Positions 16,141-25,259 of a DNA stretch of 64,000 nucleotides are shown piece by piece (position 1 is the first letter of the stretch; each line of letters starts with the position of its first letter). Source of the DNA: Ancrocorticia sp. (GTDB taxonomy: Bacteria > Actinomycetota > Actinomycetes > Actinomycetales > Actinomycetaceae); assembly GCA_022648165.1 (NCBI GenBank), contig JALCLX010000001.1:62001-126000 (forward strand), in the 5' to 3' direction. The position numbers were made by a program, and so were the translations under genes. The notes below the pieces were generated by a model. The model searched no databases and was not told the DNA's origin. It saw only the letters and a program-made list of their open reading frames with translations.

Positions 16141-17265
16141 GTGAAATTCACGCGCAAAGCTATTGCGGGAATCTCCGCTTTAGCACTTATGACTGGCCTG
16201 GCCGCCTGCGGAGGGTCAAGCCGTGGCACGAATGCCGCATCGGGCGGCACAGAAGCGTCCGCCAATGCTTCAGACACACTGATCGGTATTTCGATGCCGA
16301 CCAAGAGCCTCGAGCGGTGGAACAAAGACGGTGCCAACCTTGAGTCGCAACTCGAAAAACTTGGTTACAAAGTCTCACTACAGTACGCAGATAACAAGCC
16401 TAACCAGCAAGTAGACCAGATCCAGAACATGGCGAACGACGGCGCTAAAGTCGTCATCGTCGGTTCAATCGACGGGACCGCGGTTGGCCCCGCAGTGGAA
16501 GCAGCAAAGTCTAACGGTGCCACGATCATCGCTTACGACCGGCTCATCATGAACACGGACGCCGTCGATTACTACGCCACGTTCGATCTTGCCGAAGTTG
16601 GAAAGCTTCAGGGCCAGTACATTGCCGATGCGCTTGGGCTGGAAGACGGCGCCACGGGTCCGTTCAACATCGAGCTGATGACAGGCTCCCCCGACGACAA
16701 CAATGCGAGGTACTTCTTCGAAGGTGCATGGTCGATTCTTGGACCATACTTCGAATCTGGCGTACTCCAGAGCCCATCCGGAAAAGTTCCGAGCAGTGTG
16801 GATGATTGGCAGTCCATCGGCATCCTTTCATGGGATCAGAAGAAGGCGCAGGATGAGATGGAGAACCGCCTCAACTCCTTCTACACCGGCGATACCAAGC
16901 TTGACGCGGTGCTCGCACCAAACGACGCACTGGCGCTCGGCACTGTCAACGCAATCGAAGCCAAGGGGTGGGACTACATGCCCGTCATTACTGGCCAAGA
17001 CTGCGACAAGGCCAATGTTGCGAACATCGTTGCTGGTAAGCAGTCTATGGATGTCTTCAAGGACACCCGTAAGTTGGCCGACGCCGTCGCGACGATGACC
17101 GATCAGATCGTCAAGGGCGAAACAGTTGAAACTGACTCCAGCTACAACAACGGCACCAAAGATGTTCCCACCAAGCTTCTCACTCCTATCACGATCACCA
17201 AGGACAACGTGCAGGAAGAGCTAGTCGATACCGGCTACATCTCTGCTGAAGACGCAGGACTGTGA
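16141..17265 (+). CDS. Sugar ABC transporter substrate-binding lipoprotein (ChvE-like)
   Basis: 374-residue lipoprotein that captures a monosaccharide outside the cell. Signal peptide with lipobox LAAC (lipidated Cys23), then a type-I periplasmic binding fold: LIGISMPTKSLERWNKDG, AYDRLIMNTDAVDYYATFD, NDALALGTVNAIEAKG and PVITGQDCDKANV match the ChvE/multiple-sugar subfamily. The start is the GTG at 16141 after AGGAAAGG; an in-frame ATG at 16048 would put the signal peptide 31 residues inside. It is followed by a strong hairpin and then the ATPase and permease genes. Ligand is probably a pentose or hexose (ChvE relatives bind galactose, arabinose, xylose, glucose). Confidence 0.93.
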   Translation: MKFTRKAIAGISALALMTGLAACGGSSRGTNAASGGTEASANASDTLIGISMPTKSLERWNKDGANLESQLEKLGYKVSLQYADNKPNQQVDQIQNMANDGAKVVIVGSIDGTAVGPAVEAAKSNGATIIAYDRLIMNTDAVDYYATFDLAEVGKLQGQYIADALGLEDGATGPFNIELMTGSPDDNNARYFFEGAWSILGPYFESGVLQSPSGKVPSSVDDWQSIGILSWDQKKAQDEMENRLNSFYTGDTKLDAVLAPNDALALGTVNAIEAKGWDYMPVITGQDCDKANVANIVAGKQSMDVFKDTRKLADAVATMTDQIVKGETVETDSSYNNGTKDVPTKLLTPITITKDNVQEELVDTGYISAEDAGL

Positions 17266-17270
17266 TCATC

Positions 17271-17312
17271 AGGTGGCTACAAGCGATTCCTTCCTTTCGC
17301 TTGTAGCCACCT
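17271..17312 (+). terminator. Intra-operon hairpin after the binding-protein gene
   Basis: Perfect 15-bp stem (AGGTGGCTACAAGCG with its complement) and a 12-nt loop, starting 6 bp after the stop codon. There is no T-run. Such hairpins usually protect the upstream mRNA or attenuate read-through, so that more binding protein than transporter is made. Confidence 0.75.
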
Positions 17313-17364
17313 TCTGAGAGGCTACGCGCCGCGCAGCCCATCTGTTTAGGAGCTAGGAGTAGGC

Positions 17365-18930
17365 ATGACAGAGGATCAAGAACACAACGATTACATCCTC
17401 GAGATGCGCAACATTACGAAGACATTTGGGCCCGTTACCGCGCTAGATAATGTCAGTCTCAAGGTAAAGTACGGCCAAATCCACGCCATTTGCGGTGAAA
17501 ACGGCGCAGGAAAATCCACTTTGATGAACGTGCTCTCAGGTGTCTACCCATACGGCACGTACAGCGGGGACATCATCTACAAGGGCCAAGAATGCCACTT
17601 CAAAAGTATCCGCGATTCGGAAGCCCAAGGAATAGGAATTATCCACCAGGAACTCGCGCTCGTTCCGTATCTTTCGATTTCCGAGAACATCTTTCTTGGC
17701 AACGAAATCACTTCGAACGGCCGTATCAACTGGGCAGAGCAACGCAAACGCGCAGCGCAAGTGATGCGCGAGGTCGGGCTGAACGAGGATCCTGACACGC
17801 TCATCGTGAATCTGGGAGTCGGCCAGCAACAGCTTGTCGAAATCGCAAAGGCACTGCGAAAGAACGTACAGTTACTGATCCTTGATGAGCCCACCGCCGC
17901 CCTCAACGACGAGGATTCATATCATCTTCTTCACTTGATTGATGATCTTCGGAAAACCAAGGGTATGACCGCCATCATCATCAGCCACAAACTGAACGAG
18001 ATTGCGGCCTCCGCTGATGAAGTTACCGTGATTCGCGATGGCGCCACCATCTCCAAATACGACATCTCGGAGGACCACCCGCTTAACCAGGACCTGCTGA
18101 TCCGCGACATGGTAGGCCGCCCGCTCTCCAGCCGGTATCCCGACCACACACCTAAGATCGGTGAGGAAGCTCTTCGCATCGAGAACTGGACCGTGTACCA
18201 CCCAGTGGACACCAGCCGAAAGATTGTAGACAACGCCAATCTGGACGTCCACGTTGGGGAAATCGTAGGGCTGGCTGGGCTTATAGGTGCCGGGCGCACC
18301 GAACTCGCCATGAGCGTATTCGGGCACCAATACGGTTCCAAGGCCCACGGCACTATATATCTCAAGGGCAAGGAAGTCCGCCTCAACAGCGTCTCTTCAG
18401 CTATTGCACACGGATTGGCTTACGCCACCGAGGACCGCAAGACCTATGGCCTGAATGTCATCCAAACGATTCGTGAGAACACCTCCGCTGCCTCACTCCG
18501 GAAAATCTCACACCACGGCGTCATCGACAAAGCCGTGGAGAAGAGCGCAGCCGAAAAGTACCGGCGTGAATTCAACACAAAATCCACTGGAATTGAAGTT
18601 CCCGTTGGCAATCTTTCCGGGGGAAATCAACAGAAAGTTGTGCTCGCAAAATGGGTGTTCTCCAACCCTGACGTACTCATCCTCGATGAGCCCACGCGCG
18701 GCATCGACGTCGGTGCCAAATACGATATTTACGAAATCATCGACAGAATGGCAGATGAAGGTAAAGCTGTCATCGTCATATCCTCTGAGTTACCCGAACT
18801 CATCGGAATTTGTGACCGAATCTATACGATGAGTCAAGGGCAAATCACTGCCTGCATACCTGCCAAAGAAGCCAGCCAGGAGAAACTCATGGGGTACATG
18901 ACCATGGAAAAGGGAGCGTTAGTAAAATGA
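17365..18930 (+). CDS. Sugar ABC transporter tandem ATPase (GguA/MmsA/XylG type)
   Basis: 521-residue protein with two ATPase domains. Domain 1: Walker A GENGAGKSTL, signature LGVGQQQLVEIAKAL, Walker B LLILDEPTAAL, ISHKL. Domain 2: degenerate Walker A region GLIGAGRTELAM, signature NLSGGNQQKVVLAKW, Walker B VLILDEPTRGIDVG. This is the usual asymmetry of the CUT2 family. Start ATG follows AGGAGCTAGGAG. The stop overlaps the permease start (ATGA). It powers uptake of the sugar bound by the upstream ChvE-like lipoprotein. Confidence 0.96.
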   Translation: MTEDQEHNDYILEMRNITKTFGPVTALDNVSLKVKYGQIHAICGENGAGKSTLMNVLSGVYPYGTYSGDIIYKGQECHFKSIRDSEAQGIGIIHQELALVPYLSISENIFLGNEITSNGRINWAEQRKRAAQVMREVGLNEDPDTLIVNLGVGQQQLVEIAKALRKNVQLLILDEPTAALNDEDSYHLLHLIDDLRKTKGMTAIIISHKLNEIAASADEVTVIRDGATISKYDISEDHPLNQDLLIRDMVGRPLSSRYPDHTPKIGEEALRIENWTVYHPVDTSRKIVDNANLDVHVGEIVGLAGLIGAGRTELAMSVFGHQYGSKAHGTIYLKGKEVRLNSVSSAIAHGLAYATEDRKTYGLNVIQTIRENTSAASLRKISHHGVIDKAVEKSAAEKYRREFNTKSTGIEVPVGNLSGGNQQKVVLAKWVFSNPDVLILDEPTRGIDVGAKYDIYEIIDRMADEGKAVIVISSELPELIGICDRIYTMSQGQITACIPAKEASQEKLMGYMTMEKGALVK

Positions 18931-20192
18931 GATCGTCGACTTCCACTCAATCACAAGAAAAGGCAAGCCCACAGGGAAAGGCGAGTCCAAAAGAAAAGGC
19001 AAGCCAACGAGGAAGCAATTCAATTACCTCGATCATCGCAGGCAATGCACGGCAATACGGAATTATGCTTGCGCTAGTAGCTATCGTCGTCATCTTCGAA
19101 GTTCTCACCGATGGCCGCCTGTTACTCCCCAACAACTTCGTTGCGCTCATCCAGCAGAATGCTTATGTCTTTATCCTTTCCATCGGCATGCTGATGGTCA
19201 TCATCGGAACGCACATTGACCTTTCGGTGGGTTCCGTCGTCGCATTCATTGGCGCAGTCGGGGCAATCGCGATGCAACAGTGGCACGTGAATTGGTTTAT
19301 CGCGATTCTCATCTCGCTGGCCGTGGGCCTGTTGGTTGGCGTGTGGCAAGGATTTTGGGTTGCATATGTTGGCGTTCCCGCTTTCGTAACTACCCTGGGC
19401 GGCATGCTCATCTTCCGTGGGCTCGCTACCGTTTTAGCCGGCGAATCCATCGGCATCACATCGCCCGAATTCCGTGGGATTGCAAAAGATTACCTACCAA
19501 ATATCTTCGGATTCTGGGGAGGGCTAGACGGCCTCACAATCGTGGTTGGCATCATCACTTTCGTTTTGTTCGTGGTAAGCCAGGTGGTGAAGCGGAACAA
19601 GACTATCAAAGCGGGACTCGAAGGCGAACCCGTTGGATGGCTGATAGGTAAGTCCGTGATTGCAGGCCTGCTCATTGGGTTCATCACCTACCTGCTTGCT
19701 TCCTCCGGCAATGCCACACAAGGCGGCATCCCAATTATTCTGGTGATCGTTGCTGTCCTCGTCGCTGCATACTACTTCGTCCTTAACAGCACCGTGTTTG
19801 GCCGGAACATCTACGCGGTAGGTGGCAATCGCAAGGCGGCGATTCTTTCCGGAATCGATTCCAAGAAGGTAGATTTCAAGATCTTCTTGAATATGGGCTT
19901 CCTCGCGGCCATCGCAGCAATCGCCACGCTCTCCCGTCTTGCTTCCGCAACTGCCCAGACGGGTATGGAGTTCGAGATGGATGCCATCGCCGCATGCTTC
20001 ATCGGCGGCGCAGCTGTTGCTGGTGGCGTCGGAACAATCCCCGGTGCACTCACGGGCGCACTGATCATGGGCGTGCTGAACCAGGGCCTCTCGATCCTTA
20101 GCGTTGATGCTGCAATCGTGAAGACCATCAAGGGCTTAGTGGTGATCGGAGCTGTCGCATTCGATCTAATTTCCAAGCGCCGCAAAGGCTAA
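18927..20192 (+). CDS. Sugar ABC transporter permease (GguB/MmsB/XylH type)
   Basis: 421-residue CUT2 permease with a 35-residue Ser/Lys-rich N-terminus (repeated KASPQ/KASPK-like stretches, 10-30) and about ten to twelve membrane segments. Typical features are IGTHIDLSVGSVVAFIGA, PAFVTTLGGMLIFRGLA, and the end region GGAAVAGGVGTIPGALTGAL followed by MGVLNQGLSIL. It overlaps the ATPase gene by 4 bp and ends the operon before a strong terminator. Confidence 0.95.
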   Translation: MRSSTSTQSQEKASPQGKASPKEKASQRGSNSITSIIAGNARQYGIMLALVAIVVIFEVLTDGRLLLPNNFVALIQQNAYVFILSIGMLMVIIGTHIDLSVGSVVAFIGAVGAIAMQQWHVNWFIAILISLAVGLLVGVWQGFWVAYVGVPAFVTTLGGMLIFRGLATVLAGESIGITSPEFRGIAKDYLPNIFGFWGGLDGLTIVVGIITFVLFVVSQVVKRNKTIKAGLEGEPVGWLIGKSVIAGLLIGFITYLLASSGNATQGGIPIILVIVAVLVAAYYFVLNSTVFGRNIYAVGGNRKAAILSGIDSKKVDFKIFLNMGFLAAIAAIATLSRLASATAQTGMEFEMDAIAACFIGGAAVAGGVGTIPGALTGALIMGVLNQGLSILSVDAAIVKTIKGLVVIGAVAFDLISKRRKG

Positions 20193-20248
20193 ATGGCAAG
20201 ATTCCCGGCCAGTTCGGATCCCGGGATCTGCCCGCCTTGCCCAAGCAA

Positions 20249-20295
20249 GCCGGTGGGAGCGTACTAGCCTGTCCCTCTAGTATGCTCCCACCGGC
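20249..20295 (+). terminator. Strong hairpin after the sugar ABC operon
   Basis: A 19-bp stem (GCCGGTGGGAGCGTACTAG with CTAGTATGCTCCCACCGGC, one G-T pair) and 9-nt loop, 57 bp after the permease stop. The T-run is weak. Confidence 0.8.
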
Positions 20296-20355
20296 GTCTC
20301 AGCGTACCGATGTGGCTGTTGCTTCACTTTCTCTGTGGCTGTCTCTGTGGCTGTG

Positions 20356-20700
20356 GCTTTTTCTAGTTGAGATGGGTGAAAGCCCTAGTTGGGATGCCAC
20401 TTAGCCGGCTCTGAGCAAGAAAAAGTATTGGGGGCGGCTTCGTGTGTGGTCAAGTCTCGCTAAGCGGGTGTGCGTGGACTTGTTACGCGTGAGTTGCACT
20501 GGCATGCCCGGATGGGCCGAAATCCTGGGCGTGAGTGGAGTTGTTGCGTGAGTCTGAGAGTCGTTACGCGTGGGATAGCGAAAATCGCGCGCTCACACAT
20601 AACAACTTTGGTTGGCGTAAAACAAGTCTGCCCGGGGACCGGTTTCGACGACGTCGTCGCACACCAGGTTCACCTACGCGTAACAAGTCTGCCCGCGATC
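20356..20700. repeat. Second intergenic repeat cluster
   Basis: A degenerate 70-bp element opens with GCTTTTTCTAG (20356-20366) and closes with CAAGAAAAAG (20416-20425). It is followed by GTGGACTTGTTACGC at 20474 in plus orientation, two weaker plus copies near 20535 and 20560, and two copies in the opposite orientation (about 20615-20632 and 20678-20693). A 12-bp GACGACGTCGTC palindrome lies between them at 20647. No gene is seen in 20193-20740. Confidence 0.75.
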
Positions 20701-20740
20701 GAAATACCACCACCCGGAGCGACACCACCGCCCGGAACGG

Positions 20741-22429
20741 CTATTGCACAATCCCGAGTGCCTGGCGCGCCAGATAGCGGCTTTCTTTGGCATCTGACGC
20801 AGCTTTGACCGCTTCTGCGGCTGATCGGCACTGCTCCAATGACACTGCGGAAACTTGCGCGCCCACCGTGGATACGGCGGAACCTGCCATGGATAGCGAG
20901 GTCACGCCCATGCCCACCAACACGCAGGCGAGAACTGGATCAGCGGCAGCTTCGCCGCACACACCCACAGGCTTACCAACTTTCTGGCCCGCCGCTGCAG
21001 TATTGGCAATCAACGCGAGCACACCCGGTTGCCACGGATCCGTGTATTCCGCCAGATGAGAGGACAGCCTGTCCGCTGCCATCGTGTATTGCGTGAGGTC
21101 ATTGGTACCGATCGATACAAAATCCACCACTGTGAGGAACTTTTCTGCCAGCACGGCAACAGCCGGAACTTCCACCATGATGCCGCCGGTAAGGCCTCGC
21201 TTGTGGACTTCTTCCGTGAACCAGGCAGCCTCCGGCAGCGTTGCTACCATAGGGGCCATAACCCAGGTCTTGCCGACGTGGTCCTTCGCGGCCTCCGCAA
21301 TAGCATCGAGCTGATGCTGCAACAGTTCAGGGTTTCTGCCACTGATTCGAAGGCCCCGCACCCCCAACGCGGGATTCTCTTCTTCTTCCATATTGGCGTA
21401 TGCGATCGGCTTGTCGGACCCGGCGTCAAGGGTCCGGATCACCACTTTGCTCTCCTGGAACGCATCAAAAACTGGCTTATAAATGTCAACTTGCTGGGCA
21501 ATAGTTGGCTCGACTTGAGCATCAAGGAAACATAGCTCCGTGCGGAACAGACCAATGCCTTCGGCCTCGCCATACGCGGCCTTCTGTGCGGACGGCCCAT
21601 CCTGCACGTTGACCAGTAGTTCCACATGGTGTCCATCGACGGTGTGGGCGGGCCCGCGCCACGCTGCTACCGTCTCACGCCATTTGCGGTCTTCTTCCAC
21701 CATGCGCCGCGCCTCGTCAGGGTCCGCGTTGCGCGTGATCCCGCCAGTGGCGCCGTCCAACAGTACTGTTTCACCAGAGGGTATCCGGCCCAGATCACGG
21801 ACCGCAACAATGCACGGTATGCCCAGCTGACGCGCAATAATCGCGGTGTGCGATGTGGGCCCGCCCAACTCGGTGGCAAGCCCTATGACCACATCTGGAT
21901 TGAGCCCGGCAGCATCCGCTGGGGCCAAATCATCCGCAAACAAGATCGACGGCGTCTCCGGCACGGGAATACCCGGTTCCGGTTCGCCTTGGAGTTGCGC
22001 GATGACACGATCGCGAACATCACGCAAGTCGGTCACGCGCTCAGCCATAAGCCCGCCCGTCTTCAAGAACAATTCAACGAACTTCTCCGTAGCCTTTACA
22101 ACTGCTTGAACAGAATGCATGCCATCCTTCAGAACCAGCTTGCGGATCTCTTTGCGAATCCCGCGATCAGTAGCCAGCTGTGATGACATCTTCAGCACGT
22201 CGGACGCATTTCCAATCGTGGATTCAGACCGTTTCAACAGCCTCTCAGAAACTTGTTGCGCCGCTTCCTCGTACTTGGCGAACTCTGATTCGCGTTCTTC
22301 TTCAGGAAGTGAAGGACCTCCGGCCGCGGACGGCACTGAAGGACGGACCACCCACATCACAGGAGCGTACGCCATCCCCTGGACCACCGGCGTGCCATTG
22401 ATTACCTGCTGTGTACCCTGTTGCGCCAT
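20741..22429 (-). CDS. ptsI: Phosphoenolpyruvate-protein phosphotransferase (PTS enzyme I)
   Basis: Enzyme I, 562 residues, moves phosphate from PEP to HPr. The phospho-His domain shows ELGGPTSHTAIIARQLGIPC, and the PEP-binding C-domain shows GIGLFRTELCFLD, SIGTNDLTQYTMAADR and GKPVGVCGEAAADP. Length fits the family. No ptsH or sugar-specific EII gene is in the window, so it serves permeases encoded elsewhere. It lies downstream of galK but with a 181-bp gap, probably its own promoter. Confidence 0.95.
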   Translation of the reverse strand: MAQQGTQQVINGTPVVQGMAYAPVMWVVRPSVPSAAGGPSLPEEERESEFAKYEEAAQQVSERLLKRSESTIGNASDVLKMSSQLATDRGIRKEIRKLVLKDGMHSVQAVVKATEKFVELFLKTGGLMAERVTDLRDVRDRVIAQLQGEPEPGIPVPETPSILFADDLAPADAAGLNPDVVIGLATELGGPTSHTAIIARQLGIPCIVAVRDLGRIPSGETVLLDGATGGITRNADPDEARRMVEEDRKWRETVAAWRGPAHTVDGHHVELLVNVQDGPSAQKAAYGEAEGIGLFRTELCFLDAQVEPTIAQQVDIYKPVFDAFQESKVVIRTLDAGSDKPIAYANMEEEENPALGVRGLRISGRNPELLQHQLDAIAEAAKDHVGKTWVMAPMVATLPEAAWFTEEVHKRGLTGGIMVEVPAVAVLAEKFLTVVDFVSIGTNDLTQYTMAADRLSSHLAEYTDPWQPGVLALIANTAAAGQKVGKPVGVCGEAAADPVLACVLVGMGVTSLSMAGSAVSTVGAQVSAVSLEQCRSAAEAVKAASDAKESRYLARQALGIVQ

Positions 22430-22610
22430 GAAAGCCCCCTCGCTAAGGGCGGCGAATTTCCGCCGAAAACCTAACCCGGATGTGAGCCATCCTAGTCGAT
22501 CGGCTCGCCCGGCCGCAGTGCTTTGGCATGCGTTATGCGATCACGGCCGCCGCACGTTCGTCACGCGTCTTGCCGCACCCTCATCGCGCCTCTCGCCGCC
22601 GCATGTTCGA

Positions 22611-23840
22611 TCAGGCGTCCCTTCGCGCCCCTTCGCTTGCGACGGCAGGGAAAATCGTGGGTTCGGGAAAATCGCTGTTTTCGAAAGCCGCACGAATCGC
22701 CTCGCTGATGGCACGTGAACGTTTTGCGTCGCACAAGACTATAGCGGACCCCCCGAAACCGCCGCCTGTCATCCGTGCCCCTAGCGCGCCATGCGCTAAT
22801 GCAGTGTCCACAACCAGATCAAGCCGCACGGTGGTCACTTCAAAATCGTCGCGCAACGAATTGTGCGAGGCTGTCAACAACGGTCCGATTTCTCGCGGCT
22901 TACCCGCACGAAGTTTGGCAACGGCGCGCAACACGCGTTCGTCCTCCGTGACAACATGGCGCACGCGCCGATACGTTTCATCATCAAGAAGATCGCGCAC
23001 CTGAGGCAGCCGAGCTTCCGTCAGATCGCGCAATAGCGGAACGCCGATTATCCGCGCACCCCTTTCGCAGGAAGCTCTGCGCGCGGCATAGCCGTTGGCA
23101 GCGTGCGAATGCTCCTCTTTCGTGTCAACAATCAGGAGCTGCAATCCTTCGGCGGCAAAACCCAGCGGCACCAATTCAGTTTCATTCGAACGGCAATCGA
23201 GCAGCAATGCGCAATCAGCCGCACCCTTCAACGATGCCGATTGGTCCATGATGCCGGTGGGGGCACCGACAATCTGATTCTCAGTACGCCGACCCGCTTG
23301 CGCCAGTTGTGTCCGGTTCAGCCCTAGCTGCCATAAATCATTGAATGCCACCCCCGCTGCGCATTCGAGCGCAGCAGATGAGGAAAGGCCCGATCCAAGC
23401 GGCACATTTGAGGCCACATATATGTCTGCCCCACGCGCATCGCCACCTGGGTGGTCGGAATCGAGCACTGCAGCCATTCCGATGATGTACGTTACCCACC
23501 GTGGCAGCGTGGCTACGTCAGCGATCTTTCCCGCGACGACGTCGTCGAATAGCGAACTCGCCACCCGGAACGTATCTGTCCCATTGCCGCGCACGGCCAT
23601 GACAGTGCGTTTGTCGATAGCGAAGGGGAGGGCAAATCCGCCGTTGTAATCAGTATGTTCACCGATCAGATTTGCACGGCCGGGTGCCGACCAAACGCCA
23701 TCTGGATCGTGATGTACTCCGTTTGAATCGGTGCCAAAGTGGTGGGCAAACCCCGTGCGGGCTGCGGTGAGGAGGTCATCCATGGCTCTCACTTTCTTGA
23801 TGCGCGATGCGCCGGTCTTGACGTGCGATACATCAGTCAT
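22611..23840 (-). CDS. galK: Galactokinase
   Basis: Phosphorylates galactose to galactose-1-phosphate (Leloir pathway). GHMP kinase of 409 residues with the galactose signature APGRANLIGEHTDYNGGFAL (about 52-71), ATP loop PLGSGLSSSAALECA, and C-terminal GARMTGGGFGGSAIVL. The start at 23840 overlaps the galT stop by 8 bp; an in-frame ATG at 23783 would give a more typical N-terminus (MDDLLTAARTGF), and neither has a strong ribosome site. Co-transcribed with galT. Confidence 0.95.
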   Translation of the reverse strand: MTDVSHVKTGASRIKKVRAMDDLLTAARTGFAHHFGTDSNGVHHDPDGVWSAPGRANLIGEHTDYNGGFALPFAIDKRTVMAVRGNGTDTFRVASSLFDDVVAGKIADVATLPRWVTYIIGMAAVLDSDHPGGDARGADIYVASNVPLGSGLSSSAALECAAGVAFNDLWQLGLNRTQLAQAGRRTENQIVGAPTGIMDQSASLKGAADCALLLDCRSNETELVPLGFAAEGLQLLIVDTKEEHSHAANGYAARRASCERGARIIGVPLLRDLTEARLPQVRDLLDDETYRRVRHVVTEDERVLRAVAKLRAGKPREIGPLLTASHNSLRDDFEVTTVRLDLVVDTALAHGALGARMTGGGFGGSAIVLCDAKRSRAISEAIRAAFENSDFPEPTIFPAVASEGARRDA

Positions 23841-25080
23841 CGGTGACTGATGCGAGCGCGGTGCGGAGTTTGGCCGCTTGAACTTCCGGAGGTATGTCGC
23901 CGATAAAGGCTCCCATTGCAGATTCCGATCCGGCCAGGTACTTCAGTCTATTCTCTGCTCTGCGCGGAGAGGTGATCTGCAGCATCAAGCGAATCGTATC
24001 GCGTCCCACACGTACAGGGGCTTGATGCCAAGCCGAAATGTATGGCGTAGGAGTGCTATAAAGGGCGTCCACCGCGCGCAATAGCCTCCGGTACAGCACA
24101 GCAAGCTCATCGCGTTCGGCGGCCGTCAATCCGGCAAAATCGGGAACATGCCGATGCGGGAGCATGTGAATTTCGATCGGCCAACGCGCTGCAAATGGCA
24201 CGAATGCCGTGAAGTACTCGCCTCGCAGTAGCACACGTTCGGAGCGCTGTTCGCGCTCAAGGATGTCGTGGAAAAGCGTTGGGCCGTATGCTTCGATTGA
24301 GCGCAAAAGCGCCGCGGTCTTGGGAGTGATGTAGGGATAGGAGTAGATCTGGCCGTGCGGATGATGAAGCGTGACGCCGATTGCCTCCCCACGGTTCTCA
24401 AACGGGAACACCTGTTGCACTCCTGGCACCGCGCTCAGGGCGGCCACTCGGTCCGCCCACGTCTCCACGATCGTGCGAGCGCGGGTGACGCTCTGTGAGG
24501 CAAAGGATCCCACCGTATCCGGGGAAAAACAGACCACTTCGCAACGCCCCACGGAGGGGAAGCTGCGGTTCTGCCCGATAATCTGGGTGTCATGCAATAA
24601 CGCCTGGGGATCTGCACCTTCGTCCGCCACGGCCGGTCCGAACGATGGGGACTTGTTTTCGAAGACGACGACGTCGTAGCGGCTTGGGATCTCGCTGGGA
24701 TTAGAAGGGCTCGCAGGCGCCAGCGGATCGTGTTCGGCCGGCGGAAGGAATACTCTTTTCTGGCGCGCTGCAGCTATGGACACCCATTCTCCCGTTAACA
24801 CATCTTGACGCATTTGAGCCGTAGGCGGCCGCGCATCCATGTGCCGTGTATCTGCCAGGCGCTCCGGGGGCAGCACCGTATCTGGATCGTCATAATAGAT
24901 AATTTCGCGGCCATCAGCCATGTGTGTGGCGCGTTTGATTACTCCGGCGCCCAGCTGCGTCACTGTGAGTGCGGCATATTGCGGCCCTGGCGAGTTACTA
25001 AGCGCGTCGTTGTGCTCTCGATTCATGTTCACGTAAACAATTCTGGCACCGCGTTGCCTTCCAGTCAATAATTTAGGCAT
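23833..25080 (-). CDS. galT: Galactose-1-phosphate uridylyltransferase
   Basis: Transfers UMP from UDP-glucose to galactose-1-phosphate. The 415-residue protein contains the active-site HPHGQIYSYPY with the uridylylated His, plus FENKSPSFGP, and in the C-terminal half WPIEIHMLPHRHVPDF. Start ATG at 25080 has GGAAAG upstream; an in-frame ATG at 25026 coincides with an ACGT-centred operator-like site. It heads the galT-galK operon and is divergent from galE. Confidence 0.95.
   Translation of the reverse strand: MPKLLTGRQRGARIVYVNMNREHNDALSNSPGPQYAALTVTQLGAGVIKRATHMADGREIIYYDDPDTVLPPERLADTRHMDARPPTAQMRQDVLTGEWVSIAAARQKRVFLPPAEHDPLAPASPSNPSEIPSRYDVVVFENKSPSFGPAVADEGADPQALLHDTQIIGQNRSFPSVGRCEVVCFSPDTVGSFASQSVTRARTIVETWADRVAALSAVPGVQQVFPFENRGEAIGVTLHHPHGQIYSYPYITPKTAALLRSIEAYGPTLFHDILEREQRSERVLLRGEYFTAFVPFAARWPIEIHMLPHRHVPDFAGLTAAERDELAVLYRRLLRAVDALYSTPTPYISAWHQAPVRVGRDTIRLMLQITSPRRAENRLKYLAGSESAMGAFIGDIPPEVQAAKLRTALASVTDD
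25026..25039. promoter_or_regulatory. ACGT-centred LacI-type operator candidate (gal)
   Basis: TGTTCACGTAAACA is a near-palindrome of the LacI-family type, lying at the extreme 5' end of galT. Related sites are at 25119, 35076 and 35188. If galT starts at 25026, this site would overlap its start codon. Confidence 0.5.
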
Positions 25081-25118
25081 ATTAAGTGCTTTCCGGTGTT
25101 AGGCTGAGATTGAATAAT

Positions 25119-25132
25119 TGTGAACGTTACCG
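25119..25132. promoter_or_regulatory. ACGT-centred LacI-type operator candidate (galT/galE)
   Basis: TGTGAACGTTACCG matches TGTTTACGTTACCA (35076) at 11 of 14 positions. It lies in the 179-bp divergent region and could control both galT-galK and galE. Confidence 0.5.
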
Positions 25133-25259
25133 TCATTTCGTGTGGCGTTCCGGTACCCTTCACGTCGGGGCGGCTTCCACCACCGCGGGCAACCGTTACA
25201 GGAAACTGCCACCCCCGATTGCGCTACTGGAACTCACAACAGCTACTGAGAGGAACACC

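Noticed and set aside
20331-20356. CTCTGTGGCTGT short repeat as a separate element
   Set aside because: Only two 12-bp copies next to the inverted-end element; too short to interpret on its own.
25086-25259. N-terminal extension of GalE
   Set aside because: The extra 58 residues lack family similarity and the start at 25260 has a proper ribosome site before the NAD motif.
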